DNA of 64,000 nt from Gracilaria gracilis (Eukaryota; Rhodophyta; Florideophyceae; Gracilariales; Gracilariaceae): the NCBI GenBank assembly GCA_030374805.1, contig JARGSG010000241.1, positions 310,001 through 374,000 of the forward strand, given 5' to 3'. Positions within the stretch are counted from its first letter, which is position 1. The number at the start of each line of letters is the position of its first letter. The translations under genes and the position numbers were made by a program. Below the pieces are notes generated by a model, which was not told the origin of the DNA, searched no databases, and worked only from the letters and a program-made list of their open reading frames with translations. Below are positions 19,052-28,138 of the stretch, piece after piece.

Positions 19052-19669
19052 ATGAGTCTTGTTCCTCGAAATTCTCTTGAGACTCGTCGAGAACAGAGTA
19101 GAGTTTCCGTTCATTTGGTATCAGAAGGCGATGAGGACGATACCATCGAAGAAGAGGGCTCTACGTCCGCCAATGTGAACAAATGGCTGCTTTTTGATGA
19201 TCTTGACTGGAGGCCATTTTATCATCTTTCTGAGTGGGATGAGCCCCATTCCAATACGAAGAGAATTACTGTAGCCGTCTTGATGCCGTCAGGAATTCTT
19301 CGAGGCGACTTTTATGCCCAAATTCTTGAAAACCGGTTTTTAAAAATTAAGCTCACCTGGCCTCGGGCGATGATGCACATCGAAGTTCAGCATGAGAAGT
19401 GGTTGAATAATCCTTCTATAAAATATACTGACCTCCATCCAGAGATGATGGGATTTGAAAGAGCTCTCAAGCGTCTTCGTGAGCACAGCAAGGATCGGGT
19501 GTTGTCAATGTCGAAGATTCATCTGCCCTTCAGTGTGGAGCCACAGTTTCAATCTGATAATCTACGATTTACCTGCGGCTCAATCGTATTTAATATCCCT
19601 CTCAAGGCACCAGTGGAGAATTACGCTCTTGGCGCACAGAGTATTGATGAGTTTGAGTTGGTGAACTGA
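19052..19669 (+). CDS. Intact ORF of unknown function, 205 codons
   Basis: A complete frame starting MSLVPRNSLETRRE and ending DEFELVN, in an AT-rich neighbourhood where long chance ORFs are unlikely. Residues about 25-40 are acidic (SEGDEDDTIEEEGS), followed by a Trp-rich segment KWLLFDDLDWRPFYHLSEWD. The rest is a mixed alpha/beta-looking domain with LMPSGILRGDFYAQILENRF, a conserved-looking FERALKRLREHSKD helix, and FVSIVFNIPL-like strands near the end. No signal peptide, membrane segment or catalytic motif is visible. I have a weak impression of similarity to lineage-expanded hypothetical proteins of diatoms and oomycetes, sometimes near transposons, but cannot confirm it. Neighbours are an old LTR on the left and a Harbinger element on the right. 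It is the best candidate here for a non-transposon or captured gene. Confidence 0.6.
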   Translation: MSLVPRNSLETRREQSRVSVHLVSEGDEDDTIEEEGSTSANVNKWLLFDDLDWRPFYHLSEWDEPHSNTKRITVAVLMPSGILRGDFYAQILENRFLKIKLTWPRAMMHIEVQHEKWLNNPSIKYTDLHPEMMGFERALKRLREHSKDRVLSMSKIHLPFSVEPQFQSDNLRFTCGSIVFNIPLKAPVENYALGAQSIDEFELVN

Positions 19670-20691
19670 AAACATTTTTCAGAAGTTCAACTGCATTGAA
19701 ATATGTTTATAGATAGTTTGCGAGTGTTACTTTTATCATTGATTTTTACTCTTATATATTTCCTCTTTGACTAAAATTGTAATTGGACTCTCTCTTCTGA
19801 ATGGCTTTAGAAAATGTTCGGGGACCAACTAAACTTCCGTATATTGGTCGTAGACCGTTTTCGTTTACATAAGTGTCGAATATCGGCATTTTGTGCTATA
19901 AGCATCACTTGTGTTAACTCAAGGTCTTTGCGTTGTTCACAAGTTGTGAATCTTAACATACATCTTGCTTACAAGTATTCTTCAAACGTTGGCTAGTTCT
20001 AATTTTTGACCTCATTTTAAACCGTCTTTATTAAAAGTTCTTTACCACTTACTTTCATTTAGTTCTTTTCTTGTTTATTTTTTCATTCTCTTTTGCAGTT
20101 GGTTTTTCCTGCTTTAATTTGGTACTTTTTCTTTTCTTTTATTCGTATGTATTCTACAATATGCTTTGCAGAGGGATACAAAACTTGCTTAAAAGCGAGG
20201 GACTAAGTAAAAATAATATTGCCTTTCACATATTAATTCGACAATATCCTATTTATCTATTGCGCTGCTTGAACAGGTATTTCCGCAAGCTCCAGCGAAG
20301 AAAATTTCCATTAATTTCATTAAGTGTACTACTATCTTACAGAGCCAAATTTTTAAGAAGACTTCTTAAGTCTTCGATTAATCCACGGACTTTGTTTTTG
20401 TCCGGTACTGAATACTGAGATTTTGCAAGTTGGGGTACAAACTTAATCTTAGTCACGTACTAGGACGCCTTTCCCAATTGACGTAATTTAGTTTTATGAA
20501 CTTCTTTTTGGAGGTGCATCATATATTCGGTTAGGATTTTATCAATTTCTATTTCTTCTTTTACTATTTTATGATATTTATTGCATTTATAAATTCATAT
20601 TTAATGCGTTTAATGGACTCATCGCGGCCTTGCGGCCGGATTTCATACCCATTTGACCTTCGAAGCTCATGTGTGACACCATATGACATTA
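19670..20691. other. AT-rich spacer, no gene supported
   Basis: About 1 kb of AT-rich sequence. The 115-codon frame at 20071-20418 begins with a Phe/Ser/Leu tract from poly-T and looks like a chance frame. A small GC hairpin (GCGGCCTTGCGGCC) lies at about 20626-20639, and nothing else stands out. Confidence 0.5.
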
Positions 20692-20707
20692 GACCATTTT
20701 AACTAAG
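20692..20707 (+). repeat. Left terminal inverted repeat of the Harbinger element
   Basis: GACCATTTTAACTAAG, matching the reverse complement of 23425-23440 at 15 of 16 positions. Further inside, GAAATAAGC (20728-20736) pairs with GCTTATTTC (20793-20801), a subterminal inverted pair. Confidence 0.8.
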
Positions 20708-20886
20708 CGAAAATGGAGCTTGTTTTTGAAATAAGCCAGGCTCAGCAAGAGATCGCTGTTTAATTAGGCAAAACCGCTGCGCTACAAAGAGCGCTTATTT
20801 CGAAATAGAGGCAAAACTAAGGGCCTCCCGCAACCCGCCTTCACTACACCTTAGCTTGTTGCTGCCGTGACGACGAAGATTACCAC

Positions 20887-21162
20887 TTGTTTCTGTTTAC
20901 CATGACATCTATTCCCATTGATCCAACCAATCAAACAACAGATCCAGAATCGCCTCCGTCTCACGATGAACTCCCCCTCCTCACTCCGCTCACAAGTCTT
21001 CCTCCGCCTCCGAACGGGGAACAAAATGTAGAACAATCTCTACCATCGACGAGGCCTCAACCAGCCTCAGTAATTCCAACCGGCGGCATTCAACGCTTTG
21101 TAATGAATAAAGTTGAGAAGGCATGGGTTATACAGCGACTTATCGCGGACTCCAGAAGATGA
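20887..21162 (+). CDS. Harbinger accessory ORF, N-terminal part, 91 codons
   Basis: Frame starting MFLFTMTSIPIDP (a second ATG six codons in may be the real start). It is Pro/Ser/Thr-rich to about residue 68, then RFVMNKVEKAWVIQRLIADS. It lies 195 bp inside the left end and reads toward the centre of the element. It overlaps the next frame (21123-21938) by 40 bp in a different phase. That frame has an in-frame TGA at 21114, nine bases before its ATG, so the two are either separate genes, joined by a frameshift, or spliced. In Harbinger elements the second protein is usually a Myb/SANT-type DNA-binding partner needed for nuclear import and end binding of the transposase. No clear Myb tryptophan pattern is visible here, so the role is inferred from context. 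Confidence 0.5.
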   Translation: MFLFTMTSIPIDPTNQTTDPESPPSHDELPLLTPLTSLPPPPNGEQNVEQSLPSTRPQPASVIPTGGIQRFVMNKVEKAWVIQRLIADSRR

Positions 21163-21938
21163 AAACGTTGGACGCTACATGCGTTCGGGTGGCAACTAGC
21201 GCAAGCTCACGGCACGTTTCAGATGCCGTTCTTATCGACGAGCTCAAGCAGTATGGAATCAGCTGGAGACGTGAGTACATGGCTCGAGTCACTTCCGAAA
21301 ATGTGCGTCATGTCGCAAACACAGTCGGAGAGATGGCAAAGAAAGTAAGAGTAGCGCACGAACAAACTGAACTAAATGGCCCAGTTGCGGCACCTCGAGG
21401 CATTGAAAATGACGCACAGCACTGTCTGGATCAGGCGATTCTAGATTACAAGCACGAAGCGTCTGAACAAACGCTAACTACAGATGATGACGCGAGGCGG
21501 GCGATGTCACGAACGCGAGAGTCCCGTGCAGAAAAGGAGAAGCGAAACCGTGAACGAAAACAACAGTTTGAGCAAAACAAACGCCGTCGTGAAGAAAAGC
21601 AGAAGGCCCGAGAACGAAGGCAGATTGCTGCGGAGTTACGGAACCTGCGTGCGCAGACTCGAATTGCGAACCCAGCTTGTCCGAGCGCCGCTCTTCAACG
21701 TCGGCAAGCTGAGCAGTTCGGCATCTTGGTTGAACTTTTCGCGAAGAGTAACGAGCTCCGAGCTACTCAACCATCAACGCCGCTTCCTCCTCCGCTTCCT
21801 GATGCACCTCTTCTCATTGACCCTGCGCTGGTCTCACTCTCTGAGCAGCAAACCGCGCCCCACAACTCCGATGCTCAAAGCGCACCTTCTTCCAACGGTC
21901 GGGATGGGGATGTCGATATCGACTTGTCGAATTCGTGA
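21123..21938 (+). CDS. Harbinger accessory ORF with basic coiled coil, 271 codons
   Basis: Frame starting MGYTATYRGLQ. Residues about 45-100 include DELKQYGISWRREYMARVTS and VGEMAKKVRVAHEQ. Residues about 127-185 form a highly charged stretch (SRAEKEKRNRERKQQFEQNK and onward) typical of a long basic coiled coil. The C-terminus is Pro/Leu/Ser-rich and ends in an acidic GDVDIDLSNS. It lies within the terminal inverted repeats, on the strand opposite the transposase, ending about 160 bp from the transposase stop. It is probably the accessory DNA-binding or adaptor protein of the transposon. I see no named domain with certainty. It may form one protein with the preceding 91-codon frame. Confidence 0.6.
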   Translation: MGYTATYRGLQKMKTLDATCVRVATSASSRHVSDAVLIDELKQYGISWRREYMARVTSENVRHVANTVGEMAKKVRVAHEQTELNGPVAAPRGIENDAQHCLDQAILDYKHEASEQTLTTDDDARRAMSRTRESRAEKEKRNRERKQQFEQNKRRREEKQKARERRQIAAELRNLRAQTRIANPACPSAALQRRQAEQFGILVELFAKSNELRATQPSTPLPPPLPDAPLLIDPALVSLSEQQTAPHNSDAQSAPSSNGRDGDVDIDLSNS

Positions 21939-22039
21939 TCTCTTTGTCGTCCGCTTTCCTTCGTTTTGACTAAGCGCTTTTTGCTCAACGCTTCGCGCGC
22001 GCTTGCGCTGCGCTCGCTGGCGCTTGCTCCGCTGCCGAC

Positions 22040-22062
22040 TTTGCGCTCGCGCTTCGCGCAAA
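22040..22062. terminator. GC-rich hairpin between convergent Harbinger genes
   Basis: TTTGCGC and GCGCAAA pair around a 9-nt loop, within an ~90-bp stretch (about 21971-22067) of GCGCTTGCG/GCGCTCGC-like repeats. It sits exactly between the stop codons of the two convergent genes. A bidirectional 3'-end or transcription-blocking role is inferred from position only. Confidence 0.4.
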
Positions 22063-22095
22063 GCGCAATCACAGTAAAAGGTTTTCCTGGTTTGA

Positions 22096-23307
22096 TTAGC
22101 TTTCCTCGTCCTTGCGCTCAAGCTCTTGCAGCTTCTCTTCGTACCTAGAACGAGGTTGTAGCACATAGCCTCGTCTTTCGAATTCCCAGTTGCAGAACAT
22201 GGCAGCCGTTGTGTATGCGAGTGGGAAGAGCTCCGTTTCAAACGGCCGTCGGCCAAGAAAAAGACGATACCTGTTATTAATATAACCAATTCCCCACTCG
22301 TTCACCATTCTCTGCTTACGAATGCACCTGTTGTACTGTGTTCTATACATCCAAGATGTACTCTCGTTCCTTTTATAGGGAACTACGAGCTCTCCACTCC
22401 CAGCGAATCCCATATCTGCCATACCATGCTGCCCGGGTGAAATAAATTCTGCCGGTCTCCGGAACACTTCGGATGTTAGGTACATGTTTCGGTCACTTTC
22501 CGCCCCTTTGTCGCTGATCTCCACTCTTATGAAGCGACCAAATAGGTCGCAATACACAAGAACGGAATACGCGTGAGCCTTTTTATAGCCGTCATAGGCA
22601 CGCTCTTGCTCACTACTGTCCTTAGGCCTCCAACGCTTGTTCTTATGACCATCAACAAAGAACACGCACTTTTGAAAGCCGATGATCAAATCCTCCATAT
22701 CACAGCGCTCAATCTCATCAGGCCATCGAATACGTTTGGGGCTTTCCGCATCGAAGGTAGCGTACAATGCGTAAAGTACATGCCTAAAGTAGTTAGAAAC
22801 TGTTCCGTTTGATATACCGAATCGGTGTCCCGTTCGTTCCACACCAATTCCACCTTCGTTTCCCCCTCCAAGTACATCAAAGAACATGAAAAGCATTTCT
22901 TTGTTTGTTAGTCTTCGTTTTCGTGACGTTCGAGGTGCTTCATTATGCTCATCTCGCACATCGAAAGGTTGCTGCAATCGAGCGGCAACTAAAATGTAGA
23001 GCTCGTCATAAAGCTCTCTGCTCATGTGAATAGTTTTTTCGAACATTGTGATGTCTGGATCGAGAAACCGAATGTTGTGATACAGGTTAGAACATGTTCT
23101 TCTACCATAAAGACTTTTTGAACCTGTAACGGAGTTCCCTCTGCCGGGGTGGTCCGTTTCTTCAGTGCACTCGTCTTCTGGTGTCTCGATTATCTGAGAA
23201 AGGGAATGACCCTCAAGGACAAGCATGTCAGTGTGAGCCGCTGTCTGTGCCATTTGTTCTGCAAGGAAGAGTGGAAGGGTGATGTTGGTCTGCATTTTGT
23301 TCGTCAC
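22096..23307 (-). CDS. PIF/Harbinger transposase (DDE_Tnp_4 family), full length
   Basis: An uninterrupted 403-codon frame, the usual size for HARBI1-type transposases. Residues about 131-178 hold a helix-turn-helix region (RRLTNKEMLFMFFDV, then HRFGISNGTVSNYFRHVLYA). The catalytic domain follows: Asp219 in FFVDGHKN, Asp298 in GMADMGFAGSGELVVPYK, and Glu337 in KQRMVNEWGI, with N-x-R-YRLF after it as in the family. The Asp298-Glu337 spacing is as expected. The protein would cut and join the element ends at a 3-bp target. The start at 23307 lies about 120 bp inside the right terminal repeat, and the first ~70 residues are poorly conserved-looking, so the exact start is uncertain. All three acidic residues and an open frame make this the only potentially active transposase in the window. 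Confidence 0.88.
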   Translation of the reverse strand: MTNKMQTNITLPLFLAEQMAQTAAHTDMLVLEGHSLSQIIETPEDECTEETDHPGRGNSVTGSKSLYGRRTCSNLYHNIRFLDPDITMFEKTIHMSRELYDELYILVAARLQQPFDVRDEHNEAPRTSRKRRLTNKEMLFMFFDVLGGGNEGGIGVERTGHRFGISNGTVSNYFRHVLYALYATFDAESPKRIRWPDEIERCDMEDLIIGFQKCVFFVDGHKNKRWRPKDSSEQERAYDGYKKAHAYSVLVYCDLFGRFIRVEISDKGAESDRNMYLTSEVFRRPAEFISPGQHGMADMGFAGSGELVVPYKRNESTSWMYRTQYNRCIRKQRMVNEWGIGYINNRYRLFLGRRPFETELFPLAYTTAAMFCNWEFERRGYVLQPRSRYEEKLQELERKDEES

Positions 23308-23424
23308 TCGGCTGATTATTTGGCCTGTGCGATCGCAGAAATAGGCATTGAAACAAAGGTTTTGTCTTGATTCAAATTTTACAAATGGGCTGAATTCCTT
23401 TGCTTAGCAGCTAAGGGAAAAAAC

Positions 23425-23440
23425 CTTAGTTAAAATGGGC
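23425..23440 (-). repeat. Right terminal inverted repeat of the Harbinger element
   Basis: CTTAGTTAAAATGGGC, partner of 20692-20707. The sequence just outside reads TATTTTAAGG. Confidence 0.8.
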
Positions 23441-24805
23441 TATTTTAAGGTGTCAAAGAAGTTATCTGTGTCCTCACTACCATCAATGTTGGCGTTGATG
23501 ATGTCACATAGGTACTGTCAACATATATCGAGAAGCTGTAAGTATTACGTCGTTGTATACATCTGAACCTTCTAGAAGTTTTTGGCAGCCTCCGTTCCGC
23601 GTGAGCTTCCACAATAGTTTCTACGCTAAAAACATTGTTCGCATATGGCCCAATGTGATTGGTTTTTTTAGAACACTGTCCTTGATAGACTTGATTTCGA
23701 AGGTCTGATTCTCTATAAAAACTCTGGCCGATCCACCGAATTCTTCTCTGCTGGAATGATGATCCACGTTCTCAACCATCGAATCAGTGTTCTATCATTG
23801 GTAGCATCGCAAGTAAATATTGCGCTTGCGAAACTGCGTGACCATCCAGCCCTAGAAGATTTTGCTATATAAAATTCCCTAGGTTTCGATGAGCAACAGA
23901 CATCCAGCTCATTAGTGACGTTTGATTTCTAACCTCTTCTGGGTTGTTTCCAATGAGTCCAAAACCCTGTTTCCAGGTACCGCCGTCATCCTCGTCATTC
24001 ATTACGGACACGGATCTTTCCTCCGAACCATCGTCTTCGACACTGCCGTCACCCACATACCGAGTAAACTCCACTCATAGCCCTCTGGCCAACCAGTTGT
24101 TCACTTTGGAACCCCGATATCCCCTGGTTTACACTCACTCGCCACCGTCGTTGCCCTTGTGTCAACAACCCGCTGCTGTTGACAACCCGCTTTTCAGTGG
24201 AATCAGATTTGCTTTCGAGTTTAATGAGGCTACTGAAGTTGGTCGGCGTCGTGTACTGCCCATCACCGACGCGGTTAACATATACATTTCACGCGTGGCG
24301 AATGATTGCATCAAGCAATAGCGTAAACGTATCCTCAAACGCCGCTTCAGAAGCCTTCTTTGCGACAATTTTGATATCCGTTTCAACAGCCGTGCGCAAC
24401 TCCGCGAACATTTTTCTGGTAGCCGACACCGCAACAAGGTCCTGAACAAGCGTTTCCCACCAGGTTGTTACGATTTTGGGATACCCTCGTTCAACAACTG
24501 GAAGCAGTAAGAGGATCACCGTCGTAGACGCAAGCATCAGGCAGCTGTCATCAAAGAAGACTGACGTCAAGAGCGCTACTTCTAAGTAAAAAATAGGATA
24601 AAGATAGCAAGTTGATAAAATTTCCAAGAGTCGGTCGTTCTGCTTTTCGAACTAGCGTTTCCAGTTTCGGCTGCCTTCTAATTACTTTGCATTTTCAACG
24701 GAGAAGTAGCCGTACAGGTCTTACCATCTTCCCGAACGCTGGACGCATTGTAATTGCACTTAAGAAACCTTATTATAGCCACTCCGATTTGCAAGTGCAA
24801 TTTTA
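23441..24805. other. No gene supported
   Basis: About 1.4 kb between the Harbinger element and the tRNA-like sequence. Open frames here are short (125 codons at 23944-24321 plus, 112 at 24289-24627 minus), overlap each other on opposite strands, and contain no recognisable motif. It may be old transposon sequence. Confidence 0.5.
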
Positions 24806-24878
24806 CAGTGAAGGGACTCGAACTCGAGACCTCTTTAGTAAAAACCGCTCCGCCTACCCACTAGGCCACACGAGCGCC
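24806..24878 (-). ncRNA. tRNA-derived sequence with pol III A and B boxes (SINE-like)
   Basis: Read on minus from 24878: GGCGCTCGTG, then TGGCCTAGTGGG (24868-24857), which fits the A-box consensus TRGCNNAGYNGG at every position, and AGTTCGAGTCC (24824-24814), which fits the B box GGTTCGANTCC except the first base. The A-to-B spacing is 44 nt, as in a tRNA. The T stem and acceptor stem do not pair, so it is not a functional tRNA. It is a tRNA pseudogene or the head of a SINE whose tail would run below 24806. Confidence 0.6.
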
Positions 24879-25039
24879 AACTGCTCGTCTGAAACTAAAA
24901 AATTACAATTTTTTAAAGAGCCATATCCCAAAACGTGCGATTGTGAACCAATTTCGAAGGTTATGTAATTCATACAAGCACTACCAAGACAACCCCGCAA
25001 GGCAATCTAGGTACCTCTCTACAGCTACGCACTACTCAG

Positions 25040-25628
25040 ATGTTACATAATACGGCTCGCGCGTTTTATGAATCCAGGTCCCAAATGGAAATATTGCAAC
25101 AAAGTGCCCAAACCAAGATTTCAGCATTGGAAACTTCGTTAACTATTCTCGCTAACAATGAAGGTTTCCCTTCAAATAAGAAAATCAATAAGCCTCCTAT
25201 ATACACGGGAAAGCAAAATATTGAGAGTTGGATCACTCAAAGCAGGAATGATCTGGATGGAACAACCGACGAGAAAGCTTTTACTATCGCTCTCAGTTAC
25301 ATTAGTGATTCAGCACATGAGTGGTATCTGGCCCAAAAATGTAGCGGTGTAGAGCTTAACACTCTTGAAAATCTTCTTCAACATTTGAAAAATGAGGTTC
25401 ACCATTGTCAATAAGGAGAAACATGTACGAGATAAACTAAGCAAATGGAAGCAGTACAAGGATGTTCAGCAAAACAATGAGGACTTCTTGAAAATTGTGC
25501 TCGAAATTCCAAGTATCAGTATGGAAGAAGAGCTTGAAAGGTACAATGGGGGCTCGACACGTTATATTTGGGAAGACCTGTGCACGAACGAGAACAAGTC
25601 TCTTACTGAAGCAATGAAAGACGCCTAA
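25040..25628 (+). pseudogene. Gag of the second Ty3/gypsy element
   Basis: Frames 25040-25414 and 25392-25628 overlap by 23 bp in different phases and read as one capsid domain: PPIYTGKQNIESWITQSRND (the usual 'F.G....W...' start of Retrotrans_gag), SDSAHEWYLAQK, then VRDKLSKWKQYKDVQQNNED and FLKIVLEIPSISMEEELERY. The N-terminal ~40 residues form a Gln/Ser/Leu-rich coiled coil (ESRSQMEILQQSAQTKISAL). Shortly downstream (about 25775-25835) a degenerate CCHC knuckle appears, with CFGYRQPGHLARHQRC, in which the second Cys is Tyr. The gag is split by at least one frameshift and a stop at 25628. Confidence 0.7.
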
Positions 25629-26067
25629 CGCGTGGAATCAGCTTTCCGAAGGGATGTAGAAGCACGATTTGGCAGGCAGGTAGGCAGCTCTGAATGATCT
25701 CAAGAACCGGTACCAATAAACATTTTAAATAGGAATTGGAAGAAGCTAACTAAGGAAGAACTCGAAAACTGCCGGAAACTAGGACTTTGTTTCGGTTACC
25801 GACAGCCCGGGCACTTGGCGCGCCACCAGCGCTGTCCAAGAATTTTTCAAAGGAAATGACACACACCTCACCTTCCGTACTTGCGTCAGTTCCAGTGAAA
25901 CCCCATTGTAACCCATTGAACTTCATCGAAATACATCCAATGGAAGTACTAGTCACTAACAAAACCACCGAATCTGCAGATAACCAAGGACACCACTGAA
26001 CCCCACCGAGAAACGGAGGAAAAAGACTACTTACATCTCATTTAGCGTCACCATTCAAAAACTCTAA

Positions 26068-26392
26068 TGCCGGACTACTCTTTGGTTCTATAGAAGTGAA
26101 TGGACGAAAATACATGGCTCCAATTGATAATGGATCTGAGATAAGTTGTTTATCAGAAGCCCTCTGCAAGAATATGAGAATACCAACCATTTCTACCCAT
26201 CATGAAGCCAAAATGGCCACCGGCTCCATAACTATTCTCCACGAAACCAAAGCAGAATGAGTAGATATCAACCTTGGAAATTTGTATGAGAAACGACGCT
26301 TTGCAATATGCACATTATATGAACATGGCTTCATATTAGGAAAAGACTGGTTGCACAAATACAATCCATGTATCAACCATAGAACCAATTAA
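26068..26392 (+). pseudogene. Retropepsin-like protease of the second element
   Basis: In one frame: LLFGSIEVNGRKYMAPIDNG, where the active-site D-T/S-G reads D-N-G, then SEISCLSEALC, and near the end FILGKDWLHKYNP, matching the ILG-x-D-WL motif of these proteases. An in-frame stop falls at about 26258. The substituted active-site residue and the stop mean it is non-functional. It lies between gag and RT as expected. Confidence 0.65.
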
Positions 26393-26639
26393 ATATCTTT
26401 CATAAACAACTCGGAAACTATTTCCGTAATGTCAAACATTAAGCGAACTGAGAAACTAATATCCATGAATGAAGAGTATTAAGAAATTAGTTCGAAGAAA
26501 ACTACCTGTGTTTGCCGTCGCACTCCAGCCGTCGACGAAAGAAAACCAAGCACCAAATGAAGGCCCTAGGACAATACAAATACTACAATACTATAAAGAA
26601 CTTTACCCCGAGAGTTTACCAAAAGGACTACCTCCTCAC

Positions 26640-27330
26640 AGAAACTAAGATTTTCACATCGAACTCACCCCCGATGCAAATCCACAGAAGAAAGTTTCCC
26701 GTATGTCGGACAAGGAATTGAACGAACTTAGAACCCAGCTCGACCGCATTATTGAACAAGGATGTGTCCGCCCCAGTACAAGCCCATGGGGTGCCCCTTT
26801 TCTGTTTGCAGCAACAAAGATAAACGTTTACGCCTTTTTATTGATTACCGTGCACTATAAAGACTCACGGTCAATAACAGCTACCCCATTCCGAGAATTT
26901 ACGATATATTCGGCCAACTTCGCGGCTCAAAAGTGTTTTCAACAATAGATCTAAGATGAGGATATCACCTAATTCGACTCTCCGAGACTTCCATTCCATT
27001 AACAGCGTTCAGGCCAAGGTATGGACATTATGAATCCTCGTACTACTATTTGGACTAGCAAATGCTCCCGCAAGCTTAATGAGTCTCATGCACGATGTTC
27101 TCAAATAACACCTAGACAACTTCGTTCTGGTGTATCTAGACGACATACGCATCTTAGCAAAAATATAGACGAGCATATAGAACATATCAGACTTGTATTT
27201 GACAAGCTTCGGCCGCACAAGCTTTATGGAAAACTTTCGCAATGAGAGTTACTACGAAGTAAAGTCGAATATCTTGGACATATTGTTAGCAATGAAGGAA
27301 TATCAGTTGAAGAACAGAAAGTGAAAGCAA
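26640..27330 (+). pseudogene. Reverse transcriptase of the second element
   Basis: The N-terminal fingers region reads MSDKELNELRTQLDRIIEQG, then CVRPSTSPWGAPFLF (26703-26818), a classic Ty3/gypsy RT start. Further motifs appear in shifted frames: a YPIPRI-like and STIDLR region at 26885-26955, TAFRPRYGHYEYLVLPFGLA (about 27003), then FVLVYLDDIRILAK at 27123-27165, whose YLDD is the catalytic YxDD box. The polymerase catalytic pair is intact, but several frameshifts and stops break the domain. The connection segment YEVKSNILDIL and a following thumb/connection reading (NEGISVEEQKVKAISNWE) lead into RNase H. Confidence 0.8.
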
Positions 27331-27499
27331 TATCAAATTGGGAAATATCACAAAACAAAACCGATGTACAAGCCTTTCTTGGACTGGTTGATTGCAACCA
27401 AAGATTCATTAAGAACTGTTCCCAAATATCAGAACCGCTTATTATTCTTCTGGTAAGAACCAATATCAATGGGGAAAAAAACAAAATTCTGCATTTCAA

Positions 27500-28068
27500 G
27501 ACCTCAAGGATGCAGTTTCACGTACCCTTGTACTTCGTTATTTTGATCCAAACCTACCTAGAATAGTGGCAACGGGTGCCTCTCAGTATGCATTGGGAGC
27601 TGTGTTGGAACAAGTAGAAGGATCTACCACACGACCTGTCGCATATCACTCCCGAATATTCAACCCTGCGGAGCAAGGCTATGCCGCACGCGAGTGGGAA
27701 TTACTCTGCTTAATCGACGACTCAGAGTATGTGGAGTTTACTTACACGGTCATAAGTTCACCATTTGTACGTATAATTTTCCCTTGAAATAACATGAGAC
27801 TCAACCGAACCTTTCACAACGACAAGTGCGCTGGTTTGAAAAAATTGTAGAGTTTGACTTCAAATTCGAACTAATCAAAGGGAAATCAAATGCTGTTGCA
27901 GATGCACTCTCCAGGTATCCGAGAAATGTTGAAGATAAGCAAGCCAGTAATCTCTCGATACTTGAAGAAACAATACGGAAAAAAAGCCCACGAATTCCAT
28001 ATCCTGTATCAGTAAAATATCTAAAAGATATGCGCGCATTCACTAGCGCATACAGAAAAAACAAATAA
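27500..28068 (+). pseudogene. RNase H of the second element
   Basis: Frame 27566-27787 begins MATGASQYALGAVLEQVEGS. The usual first catalytic Asp (TDAS) is Gly here (TGAS). PVAYHSRIFNPAEQGYAARE with the Glu region follows, and 27826-28068 carries FELIKGKSNAVADALSRYPR with the terminal ADALSR motif. The middle with the second Asp is out of frame. The pieces are in different phases, and the first active-site residue is lost, so the domain is inactive. Confidence 0.75.
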
Positions 28069-28138
28069 ATCTCTTCGGTCTACAGGAATCCGTCACTCTC
28101 ATTCAATAGGAAATGAAAAATTCCATATCGCAATAATA

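Larger units (their letters stand above)
20692..23440. mobile_element. PIF/Harbinger DNA transposon, apparently complete
   Basis: Ends carry matching inverted repeats: GACCATTTTAACTAAG at 20692-20707, and CTTAGTTAAAATGGGC at 23425-23440, whose reverse complement is GCCCATTTTAACTAAG (15 of 16 identical). The 2.75-kb interior holds a full-length DDE_Tnp_4-type transposase on minus and one or two accessory ORFs on plus, converging in the middle. A second ORF beside the transposase is the normal plan of Harbinger elements. The left flank is TTA, matching the 3-bp TWA preference, but the right flank reads TAT, so the target duplication is not exact or an end is off by a base. No stop or frameshift breaks the transposase. 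Confidence 0.8.

Noticed and set aside
20071..20418. 115-codon ORF beginning with a hydrophobic segment
   Set aside because: The hydrophobic start comes from a poly-T tract in AT-rich spacer. There is no recognisable domain and no repeat support.
20688..23443. Exact 3-bp target-site duplication for the Harbinger element
   Set aside because: The left flank is TTA and the right flank is TAT with the chosen ends. No shift of one base gives a clean match.
23461..23860. Possible transposase remnant on minus
   Set aside because: Some protein-like stretches appear in translation, but stops are frequent and no family motif could be placed.
24806..24878. Functional tRNA gene
   Set aside because: A and B boxes are good, but the T stem and acceptor stem fail to pair and no convincing anticodon stem forms.
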